Source: Sphingomonas sp. CCH10-B3
GTDB taxonomy: Bacteria; Pseudomonadota; Alphaproteobacteria; Sphingomonadales; Sphingomonadaceae
Assembly: GCF_001556185.1 (NCBI RefSeq)
Contig: NZ_LSIJ01000096.1
Span: 1-60,495, forward strand
Direction: 5' to 3'
Length of the DNA stretch: 60,495 nucleotides
Shown here: in pieces, positions 54,069-60,495 of the stretch
How the letters are laid out: each line of letters starts with the position of its first letter
Numbering within the stretch: position 1 is the stretch's first letter
Program-made: the position numbers and the translations under genes
Notes under the pieces: generated by a model
What the model saw: the letters and a program-made list of their open reading frames with translations, nothing else
The model's database searches: none
What the model was told of the DNA's origin: nothing

Positions 54069-54828
54069 CTAAAAAGCGCGGCGATGCCGAAGCAGTTTGC
54101 GATAGCCACCCGCGATCATAGTTCGGGCATCGCGGATCAGCGCCTTGACGGCATACCGCACTGAAGAAGTTTGCCATTCGCTGCGGTCCAGTGCGCCGGT
54201 TCTGAACATGACCTGCGCGATCTCGCGCCCGGTCGCGCCGGCCCGATGACCGTCGAAAGCTTGCAGCATTCGGCGCATTCGTGCCCGTTGCTGGGCAGTC
54301 AAACGTGTGTCGGGAGGAACCGCACGGCCATGCAGAGCAGCCAGAAGCCGATAAACGGCTTCGAGGCGATCGAACCCATCCACACCGAGCGGAATGATTG
54401 CTGCTGTAGCTGCAAGACCCTGGTGAATGAGTTGAAGTTGTTGGCCGCTGCCGAGGTCAAACAGCAAGTAAGCAGTGTTGTTTTCGGTCACTGAGACCGC
54501 TGCATCGATAACCGGTGGCGGATCGACTGGGCCCAACTCGGCTGGCGAAGCTCCGAGCACCAGGATGCTGGTGTCATGCTGCGGTAGCCAAAAGACGGGG
54601 GCGTTTGGTGGGGCGCGCAGAGGATCGACAGGGAAATCGTAACCCCCATTGCTGACGGATCTTACCTGTCAGCTCTTGTCGATCGACATGCGCGTCATCA
54701 AACGCTTCGTAGTCATGGTCATAAGCATCGTTTCGGCGCAGCCACTCCCAGGCAAGGTCGGATGCGGTGAGATCATCGATGGGATCGTAGTGCGCGGGCG
54801 AGCGCCACAGGGATGCGTCCGGCGTCAT
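54069..54828 (-). pseudogene. DUF6499-DUF2285 regulator, split by a frameshift
   Basis: The N-terminal piece (54574-54828) is a DUF6499-type domain: WRSPAHYDPIDDLTASDLAWEW and then a NDAYDHDYE segment. Its frame runs to a stop at 54574. The rest of the gene continues in another frame: FPVDPLRAPPNAPVFWLPQ leads into a complete DUF2285 part (54069-54560, ending DARTMIAGGYRKLLRHRRAF). One extra base in the G-run or T-run at 54631-54647 explains the break. Whether it is a true mutation or a sequencing error cannot be told here. The family is a transcriptional regulator of ICE functions. Confidence 0.8.
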
Positions 54829-54941
54829 CGCGTTCCTCCCATCGATTGACCAAATTGCGGGAGCGATATGATTTCCCGGAAAGGTTGATTGAGGGAAGAG
54901 GTCTTGACGGCAGAGAGCGATGCCGGGGCGGCATCACTCCG

Positions 54942-55214
54942 TCAGTGCCTTTGACTGTCGCGGACCAGATTTCGATAGCCGCGGTCGGACATCCAGCGCG
55001 CACGGGCAAGATGCGAGTCGTGGATCAGGCGACAACGTCTTGGATCGAGTTCGGGATCGAGACCGAACAGAATCCGTACAGCCTCGCGCCAGTCGGCACC
55101 ATCGCGAGCGGCGTCGAGCAAGCGGAGATACAAAGTCATGTGCTTTCGGTCATAGGGCGTCAGACCCTGGCCGGGAGGTGGTTCGTCAAGAAACTGCGGG
55201 GCTGATCGTGTCAC
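54942..55214 (-). CDS. Small DUF2285-type protein
   Basis: 90 residues: MTRSAPQFLDEPPPGQGLTP, then LYLRLLDAARDGADWREAVRILFGLDPELD and ARARWMSDRGYRNLV. It has the DUF2285 C-terminal pattern also seen in the split regulator next to it. Function unknown, conserved in this ICE backbone. Confidence 0.75.
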   Translation of the reverse strand: MTRSAPQFLDEPPPGQGLTPYDRKHMTLYLRLLDAARDGADWREAVRILFGLDPELDPRRCRLIHDSHLARARWMSDRGYRNLVRDSQRH

Positions 55215-55329
55215 CGGGCCATCCTATTCGCCTGACGCGATCCTGTTAACCAAATCCGCCGCCGTCATTGACGCAGGACATGCGGACCGTGGAAAAACAG
55301 GCAGGATCGCCGCCGCGTGGGCGCGACGG

Positions 55330-55584
55330 CTAGGATGGGGATCGTCGCTGGTGTTCGTCATGAAGCCGCAGCACTCCTTCGCCCTTGTCGGTGGACAGAA
55401 GGACGACGCCAGCGGCTTCCAGTGCCCGCCTGACTTGATCGCGCGTCGTCTCATACACATCAAGCCCGCTTTCGGATTCGAGGCGTTTGAGAGCGGTCAG
55501 CGATACTCGGGCCTTGTCAGCGAGCGTCTCCTGCGTCCAACCCAGCAACGCGCGTGCGGCCCGTGATTGTCGGGCGGTGATCAT
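55330..55584 (-). CDS. XRE-family helix-turn-helix regulator
   Basis: 84 residues with a standard XRE fold: RALLGWTQETLADKARVSLTALKRLE, then an ARAALE-like helix (VRRALEAAGVVLL). Single-domain repressor of the ICE control region. An adjacent 195-base gap to the DUF736 gene holds no gene I can support. Confidence 0.82.
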   Translation of the reverse strand: MITARQSRAARALLGWTQETLADKARVSLTALKRLESESGLDVYETTRDQVRRALEAAGVVLLSTDKGEGVLRLHDEHQRRSPS

Positions 55585-55779
55585 GCATGATCACCTCCCA
55601 CCGGCCGAAACGCACTTGCCAGAACTACGGCTATTTTAGTCGTTCTTGGAGTGAGCGCCACCACAATTCGGTGTTTGTGGTGCTCAACTTCTGGCCCGTC
55701 GCCGCTCTACGTGCCGAACTGATTCGGTTTTGGCGGGTAAGCGGCCCCGGCCTTTCGACCGGGGCCTTGCTCCGGGGGC

Positions 55780-56106
55780 TCAGTCGCCCCGGCGCCCGTT
55801 GGGACGGGACCAGATCAGCGAGTAACCTTCGCCATCCTCATCGTCGAAGAGATTGGCGTAGATCGGGGCGTTGAAGCTCGGATCGTCGAGCTTGAGGCCC
55901 AGATAGTCGCGGCCTTCGTTGGAACGCTTGGACCAGGCGGCGCCGATCTCGGCGCGGCCGACCAGAACGCGGTGGCTGGGGGCGTTTTCGCCGGTGGCGC
56001 GCAGGTCGGGAACGATGCGCACGCCCTTGGCCTGGACGCTGAGAGTGACGATTTCGCCGGTGAATTCGTTCGAGCCGGTCTTCTTGAAGGTGCCGATGGT
56101 CGCCAT
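55780..56106 (-). CDS. DUF736 protein, copy 2
   Basis: 108 residues starting MATIGTFKKTGSNEFTGEI with the family end GYSLIWSRPNG. It is a diverged paralogue of 50110-50463. A ribosome site (AAAAGGAGA) lies just before the start. Its leader shares a conserved element with the leader of the DUF2493 gene. Confidence 0.85.
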   Translation of the reverse strand: MATIGTFKKTGSNEFTGEIVTLSVQAKGVRIVPDLRATGENAPSHRVLVGRAEIGAAWSKRSNEGRDYLGLKLDDPSFNAPIYANLFDDEDGEGYSLIWSRPNGRRGD

Positions 56107-56198
56107 GGTAAGTCTCCTTTTTTTGCGTTTTCGAGCCCGCACCATGCGGCCTCGATGGCGATCGGTGGGCCGGAGGCGACCGACGACGCATCGCTTGC

Positions 56199-56254
56199 GA
56201 CCGAAGCGGAGCGGAGGACGGCGCAGGCGCGACTTTCTTGTCTCGCGAGGAATG
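56199..56254 (-). repeat. Conserved leader element, copy 1 (93 bases before DUF736)
   Basis: The plus-strand core CCGAAGCGGAGCGGAGGA matches CCGAAGCGCAGCGAAGGA at 59571, and the match continues through GGCG, AGGC, GCGA, TTT and CGCGA over about 55 bases. A nearby GCGGCCT..ATGGCGA is shared as well. Both copies start 93-94 bases from the start codon of the following gene. The rest of the gap 56107-56690 holds no gene I can support. Confidence 0.6.
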
Positions 56255-56690
56255 GGTGAAACCCAGGGGAAGAAAGTTGCGACACGCCGTTGCGGCATAG
56301 GCGGTCGAGGCGAAGCCGGTCTTCGGCCAGATCAGGCCATTGGAGAGGCCGTGAGGTGCGCTCGTTCAACGGGACAGATGAAGGAGACGCACGGCGACAT
56401 CTCGCGATCGGCAAGAGAACAGGACCGGCGGTTCACCGGCATCGTTGCATCTTGCAGGACAGGCAGGTTGTGCTCCCTCCCGTGCCCGGCCACCACAGAA
56501 CAAACCCGTCACCCATGTTCGGGCTTTGCCGCCATTCGTGTGTGCCGCTGATCGAAGCTCCCTCGAGGGTGCGGGCCTTGGGGCGCGGCTCCGATCCGTC
56601 GCTCCTGCCCAACACCCACGCGATCTCTGGCGACAGGGATGGCGTCTATCCCCGCTGTTCGGGCGTTGCCGCCCACGGTGTCGGGGCCGC

Positions 56691-57131
56691 CTAAGCCCGC
56701 GCCAGCCCCTGGTTTACAGGGTCGGGCGCTGCCATGCCCGCAATGCGCAGAAACGCCGTGATGCCCACCGCAATCGAGCCGAGGACCGAGAAGACGATCT
56801 GCCAAGTCTCCGAAGGGATGGTGTGTTTCACGATTCCGTGGACGGCGTGATAACCCGCGATGACGGCGGGCGCGACGAAGATCGCGGCGATCGCAAACTT
56901 GGCCCAGAGCGGACGGACGGTTGCAAGCAAGACCTGGCCGAAGCCGAGCGTCAGCCCGGCCGCGACCGTGCCGATGAGGATTGCGCCCAGCCAGCCTGCG
57001 CCAGTGTGATAGGCCCAGCCGCCAGCGGTGACACCTGCGAAGAAAGGCAGCGCGAAGACGGCGAGCGTAAACAGCAGCCAGCAGAAGAAGCCGATGGCTG
57101 CGATGGACAAGATGATGCCAAAAATGAACAT
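56691..57131 (-). CDS. Hypothetical polytopic membrane protein
   Basis: 146 residues with four or five hydrophobic helices (FIFGIILSIAAIGFFCWLLF, LPFFAGVTAGGWAY, GAILIGTVAAGLTLGFG, FAIAAIFVAPAVIAGY, VFSVLGSIAVGITAFL). No family recognised; such a protein is common in this position of the ICE. An in-frame ATG at 57299 would add a 56-residue soluble N-terminus (MKSTLSPHDRQKITARDAET...) and is a possible alternative start. Confidence 0.6.
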   Translation of the reverse strand: MFIFGIILSIAAIGFFCWLLFTLAVFALPFFAGVTAGGWAYHTGAGWLGAILIGTVAAGLTLGFGQVLLATVRPLWAKFAIAAIFVAPAVIAGYHAVHGIVKHTIPSETWQIVFSVLGSIAVGITAFLRIAGMAAPDPVNQGLARA

Positions 57132-57273
57132 GGTGGTGTCTCCGAGACAGAAAGGTCTGAAGGTCGCGCCTCCACCACCACCGCGGCGCGGCCGGAACCA
57201 TAGCAGAACATCGCCGTCGGCGGGAGCGGAAACCAGCAGGGTTTCGGCATCGCGCGCGGTAATTTTCTGCCGG

Positions 57274-57441
57274 TCATGGGGCGAAAGGGTCGATTTCATC
57301 GACGATGGCCACGCTGTCGCCGTCATATTCGCTGGCGGGCATGACCGAGAGCGTGCCGTCACCGGCGCGGAAGATGACGATGACGGCCATCAGGGTGGTG
57401 GCGAGGCTGAAGGCGAAGGCGTGTGCGTCGTGGAAGGACAT
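57274..57441 (-). CDS. Small hypothetical protein (55 aa)
   Basis: Starts MSFHDAHAFAFSLATTLMAV with one short hydrophobic stretch and ends SVAIVDEIDPFAP. No family recognised. It lies just upstream of the membrane protein and probably shares its transcript. GAGCTGG before the ATG is a weak ribosome site. Confidence 0.45.
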   Translation of the reverse strand: MSFHDAHAFAFSLATTLMAVIVIFRAGDGTLSVMPASEYDGDSVAIVDEIDPFAP

Positions 57442-57801
57442 TGATCCAGCTCCTGTTTCGAGCGGAGGTCCATCCCCCGCTGACAGGCGCCCGATGTGTT
57501 CGGCCGAGGGCCGCAATCACCGCGACAGGCGCAGCCGAAGCGGCGGCACGCGCATGCGTAGTCCGACCCTTTACGGGTTGATGGCGTCAGGCCCTCGGCC
57601 GGACCAAGGATCAGCGCATTTGAAGCGGGGGGTGGCTCTGCTCTGCATGGGCCGCTGATAAGTCCATAGATGTCATGCCCTCCGTCGTGCGAAGTCACTG
57701 TATGTCGGCTATGTTGGCATTGGCTGACTCGGATTCTGCGTCTTCAGCCTTGAGGCAGTCATGGTGACACATGCTTCAGTAAGAGAGCGAGGATCTACCG
57801 C
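57442..57801. promoter_or_regulatory. Divergent intergenic region without a supported gene
   Basis: 360 bases between the small leftward gene and the rightward gene at 57802. It should contain both promoters. I see GC-rich short repeats (CCGAAGCGG, GGCCGAGGGCC) but no convincing -35/-10 pair or RNA gene. Confidence 0.4.
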
Positions 57802-58506
57802 ATGGGAGAAATTAATATCCCTCGCGATCAGCAGACTGCCATCACGGCGATCGACGCCAGAGAATTGGACAGGCTGATCGACCAGGCAATCCGGGAGGAA
57901 CGATCGGGCGAATTGCACCGTCTCCCTCTCGCGGCCTGCGGCTCCCACATCGGAACAAAGCTCCATTCCTTCGACCGGGCGTTGGCGAAACACCGCGAGG
58001 CCAAGGCGCCGCGAAAGCGGGCGGAAACAGGGGATGCCCTTCGACGCGCAGGCCATGATTTGTCCTTTGCCGTTGGGGCTATGAAGCAGCGTTTGGAAAC
58101 CGAACAGAAGGACGCCCAATTCTTCATCGTCGATGACCAGATCGTGCCGCCCTACCGCTTCACCACGCAAATGAGTGTCAGGGTGAGCTATCGGTGGCGG
58201 CGAACCATCGAGGACGAATGGCAATGGGGTAGCATTACCTTTGTCCATCACCACGACCCGCGCCCCAACTACGCGGTGCCGGTGCCCACGCGGAAGCCAA
58301 GCGCCGCCAAACAGGAGCAGGAGCTTCAGAACCGACTTTATCAGACCTGGGAACACCTGATGCGCGGCGCGCTTTATTCGGTGAGAGATTATTTCAGGGA
58401 CGGCGGTGACGGTGCCAAGATTCCAGAGACGTTCCAGGTAACGGTCGATTCCTACAGCCGCGATCTGAACAACTACAGCACGCAATTCTGGCGCCAGCAG
58501 CCCTGA
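57802..58506 (+). CDS. Hypothetical protein
   Basis: 234 residues; no family recognised. The N-terminal half is helical and charged (RELDRLIDQAIREERSGE and RKRAETGDALRRAGHDL), and the C-terminal half has aromatic and His-rich beta strands (YRWRRTIEDEWQWGSITFVHHHD). It is the only rightward gene of the right arm and is convergent with the DUF2493 gene, suggesting later insertion into the backbone. Confidence 0.6.
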   Translation: MGEINIPRDQQTAITAIDARELDRLIDQAIREERSGELHRLPLAACGSHIGTKLHSFDRALAKHREAKAPRKRAETGDALRRAGHDLSFAVGAMKQRLETEQKDAQFFIVDDQIVPPYRFTTQMSVRVSYRWRRTIEDEWQWGSITFVHHHDPRPNYAVPVPTRKPSAAKQEQELQNRLYQTWEHLMRGALYSVRDYFRDGGDGAKIPETFQVTVDSYSRDLNNYSTQFWRQQP

Positions 58507-58515
58507 TCGCCTTCG

Positions 58516-58538
58516 CCCTTACGGAAGTGAAATAAGGG
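58516..58538. terminator. Weak hairpin between convergent genes
   Basis: CCCTTA, eleven bases, TAAGGG lies between the convergent stops at 58506 and 58549. The stem is short and has no T-run, so terminator function is only possible. Confidence 0.3.
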
Positions 58539-58548
58539 ATGGCGGCGC

Positions 58549-59475
58549 TTACGCGCCGCCCGTGCCGAACCGATAGACCGGGATGCCGAGCTTCCTGGCT
58601 TTGTCGGCGAGGTTGTCCTGGATGCCCGTGCCGGGGAAGATAAGGACGCCGATCGGCATCACCGCCAGCATGGCGTCGTTGCGCTTGAACGGGGCGGCCT
58701 TGGCGTGCTTCGTCCAGTCGGGCTTGAAGGCGACCTGCGGCACCTTGCGCGTCTCCGCCCATTTGGCGGCGATCTTTTCGGCCCCTTTCGGGGAACCGCC
58801 GTGCATCAGCACCATGTCGGAGTGCTTGGCGTGAACCTGGTCGAGTTTGGCCCAGATCAGCTTGTGGTCGGCGGTGTCGCCGCCGGAGAAGGCGATCTTC
58901 GGGCCGGCTGGCACGAGCACCTCGGTGTCAGCGCGGCGTTTGGCGGCGATGAAGTCACGGCTGTCGATCATCGCAGCGGTGAGGTGGCGATGGTTGACCC
59001 TCGATCCTGTGCGCTGGGACCAGGGCGAACCGGTGGCGCGGTGGTAGTGGTCTGCGGCGCTGTCGCGGAAGACTTCCAGGCTGTCGCGCCGTTCGATCAA
59101 TGATTGCCCGAGTTCGATGAGACGTTCGAGCTGGACGGATTTGACCTCCGATCCGTCCTGTTCGCGCTGGAGCCGTTTCTGCGCCTGCTCGTTGTCGTCG
59201 AGCTTGCGGTCTGCCCGTTCGACGGCGCGGTGGAACATATTGACGGTGGACCAGAGGAGGTCGTCGAGGTCAGGATCGAGGCTCGTATCGGCCACGGTGG
59301 AGATCAAGGCGTCGAAGATGTCGGCGACGGCGCCTTCGATGATGCGGTCCTCCGGCACGGGCCTGGGATCGGCTTCGTCTTCCGAAGGTCGGTAGCCGTA
59401 GAGCTGAAGCTCTTGTGCGATCTGGTCGGTCGGCGATGCAGCGTGTTCGGGTTCGTAGTCGTCGTGCTCGCTCAT
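58549..59475 (-). CDS. DUF2493 domain protein
   Basis: 308 residues. The C-terminal DUF2493/SLOG-like part is visible: KIAFSGGDTADHKLIWAKLDQV, VLMHGGSPKGAEKIAAKWAE and GVLIFPGTGIQDNLADKA, a Rossmann-like nucleotide-binding pattern. The N-terminal half is acidic and helical. Function unknown, conserved in this ICE family. ATG at 59475 preferred; an in-frame ATG at 59517 lies within the leader. Confidence 0.82.
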   Translation of the reverse strand: MSEHDDYEPEHAASPTDQIAQELQLYGYRPSEDEADPRPVPEDRIIEGAVADIFDALISTVADTSLDPDLDDLLWSTVNMFHRAVERADRKLDDNEQAQKRLQREQDGSEVKSVQLERLIELGQSLIERRDSLEVFRDSAADHYHRATGSPWSQRTGSRVNHRHLTAAMIDSRDFIAAKRRADTEVLVPAGPKIAFSGGDTADHKLIWAKLDQVHAKHSDMVLMHGGSPKGAEKIAAKWAETRKVPQVAFKPDWTKHAKAAPFKRNDAMLAVMPIGVLIFPGTGIQDNLADKARKLGIPVYRFGTGGA

Positions 59476-59568
59476 GGGATGCTCCGTCGGTTGGACCGCG
59501 ACCGTCGCGGCCTTCATGGCGACGAAGCCGTCGGGCGGGACGGACCTGCACCCGGAGCGAAGCGAGAG

Positions 59569-59624
59569 GGCCGAAGCGCAGCGAAGGATGGCGAAGGCCG
59601 GCGATTTTGCTTCGCGATGGAAAG
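59569..59624 (-). repeat. Conserved leader element, copy 2 (94 bases before DUF2493)
   Basis: Counterpart of the element at 56199-56254, at the same distance from its gene. The sequence is rich in CGAAGCG/CGCTTCG-like units and could fold in the transcript. Confidence 0.6.
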
Positions 59625-59654
59625 CGGCCCCCCTTTCTCTTCTTTGGGGGCCGC
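59624..59654 (-). promoter_or_regulatory. 9-bp GC hairpin in the DUF2493 leader
   Basis: GCGGCCCCC and GGGGGCCGC enclose a 13-base pyrimidine loop (purine-rich AAGAAGAG in the minus-strand transcript). It lies next to the conserved leader element. The rest of the 326-base gap to 59801 has no supported gene. Confidence 0.5.
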
Positions 59655-59801
59655 GCCGGAAAATCGTTGGCCGCAGCCATTGCCGATCCGGCTCGGCTGA
59701 CGGCCGATCGCCCTCTCGAAGGCCGAGGCGCGGCCCTCTCCGAGGGTTGGACGCATCCGGGCGGGCATGATGATTGCGGCCCTGACACTCCTTGCCGGCG
59801 A

Positions 59802-60495
59802 CTATCCCGCTTCGAGCCAGAAACGGGCGACGTCTGCCGGTGCGAGCTGCACCCGCAGATTGGCGCGGAGCGCGTCGATGCCGAGGCGTCGGAGATCCTC
59901 GTTGAAGTCCTCCAACACCGGCGAGAGCACGATGGCCTCGATCCCGGCCGTGTTCGCCCGTTCGACCAGGCTATCCCGCGCGCTGTCGCCCGCCGGGTCA
60001 TTGTCGCGGACGATGTAGAGCCGGCGCAGGGGCTCGGGGAACAGGAAGGCGGCCAGGTGGGCAGCGGAGAGCGCCGCCGCCATCGCCATGTGCGGTATCG
60101 CCTGACGTGCTGACAGGACGCTTTCGATTCCTTCGCCTGCCGCCATCACCTCGCCGGCGATCCCGAAACGGACGGCGTGACCGAGCAGGTCGCCCATTGC
60201 TTTACGCTGCGTGTCGATCGGCGCCTTGTCGGAGCCGTCAGGAGCGATCCAGGTCCGATGCGCGCCGGTGATCGTACCCCTGAGATCGGTGACGGCGGCG
60301 ATCATCGCCGGCCAGGTTTCGGTCTGGCCATGATCGTCGGGCCGGTAGTAGCAGCGTGGATGGAAACGGAGGTTTCCGGTTCCGTGCAAAGCCGCAATGC
60401 CGCGATGACGGAGATACGCCTCTACGGGGGTACAACCGATCGAGACCGTTGAAAAAGGCTTGCGCGAAATCGGCGTGGCGGATGGCTGGTGACGC
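59802..60495 (-). CDS. Toprim-domain protein, 5' end outside the window
   Basis: At least 230 residues; the frame is open to the right edge (CTPVEAYLRHRGIAALHGTG is encoded upstream of the TTG at 60389, so that TTG is not the true start). The toprim metal site is visible as AAGEGIESVLSA and YIVRDNDPAGDSA. The N-terminal RFHPRCYY segment fits DUF7146/primase-like proteins of ICEs. It probably acts as a primase-type enzyme for transferred or replicating DNA. Confidence 0.85.
   Translation of the reverse strand, partial: RHQPSATPISRKPFSTVSIGCTPVEAYLRHRGIAALHGTGNLRFHPRCYYRPDDHGQTETWPAMIAAVTDLRGTITGAHRTWIAPDGSDKAPIDTQRKAMGDLLGHAVRFGIAGEVMAAGEGIESVLSARQAIPHMAMAAALSAAHLAAFLFPEPLRRLYIVRDNDPAGDSARDSLVERANTAGIEAIVLSPVLEDFNEDLRRLGIDALRANLRVQLAPADVARFWLEAG

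Noticed and set aside
1..60495. tRNA, rRNA genes or CRISPR arrays
   Set aside because: I saw no tRNA-like cloverleaf, no rRNA sequence and no regular repeat-spacer pattern by reading; a tRNA search program was not available.

Overview
The window is GC-rich DNA from an alphaproteobacterium, most likely a sphingomonad. The order repA - parA - RHH - DUF2840 - traF - DUF736 - transglycosylase - relaxase - traG - RHH - trbBCDEJ(K)LFGI - DUF2274 - LysR is the backbone I associate with Sphingomonadales and Rhizobiales integrative conjugative elements (ICEs) and related plasmids. No integrase or att site is visible, so the ends of the element lie outside the window.

Region 1 (about 1-26.1 kb) is a large cargo island that looks like anti-phage defence. 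Two divergent, tightly overlapping operons share a 230-bp control region. The leftward operon encodes an AddB/RecB-type nuclease, a UvrD/RecB helicase-nuclease, a DEAD/DEAH helicase, a DUF6361 protein, a phospholipase-D-fold protein and a helicase that stops early at the left edge. The rightward operon encodes a BrxR/CapW-like WYL regulator, an SNF2 helicase with a DUF3883 tail, a previously unlabelled protein with a PD-(D/E)XK-like motif, a DUF1156 DNA methyltransferase and a Swt1-HEPN/DUF499 ATPase. A consensus-like sigma70 promoter and a perfect inverted repeat precede the WYL gene. I cannot match the full 11-gene set to a named system. It has DISARM-like parts (PLD, SNF2, methylase) but no DUF1998 protein, and no PglZ or BrxC.

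Region 2 (26.2-36.8 kb) is a LysR gene followed by the leftward mating-pair-formation operon, DUF2274 and trbI back to trbB.

Region 3 (36.8-45.0 kb) is cargo inserted between trbB and the copG-like gene that normally precedes it. It holds a TetR-YciI-Tag operon, then envelope or secreted proteins with a MerR-type regulator and a VIT-domain protein. A diverged 3' fragment of a second copG gene separates the two modules. Two divergent promoter regions in the second module carry the same 25-bp palindrome-like site.

Region 4 (45.0-60.5 kb) is the transfer and maintenance backbone: copG, traG, relaxase, lytic transglycosylase, DUF736, traF, DUF2840, RHH, parA and repA. A candidate oriT with an IncP-type nic motif lies upstream of the relaxase. 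A candidate oriV lies inside the 3' part of repA. Then come an AlpA-like regulator, a frameshifted DUF6499/DUF2285 gene, a small DUF2285 protein, an XRE regulator, a second DUF736 protein, small membrane proteins, a DUF2493 protein and a 5'-truncated toprim protein running off the right edge.
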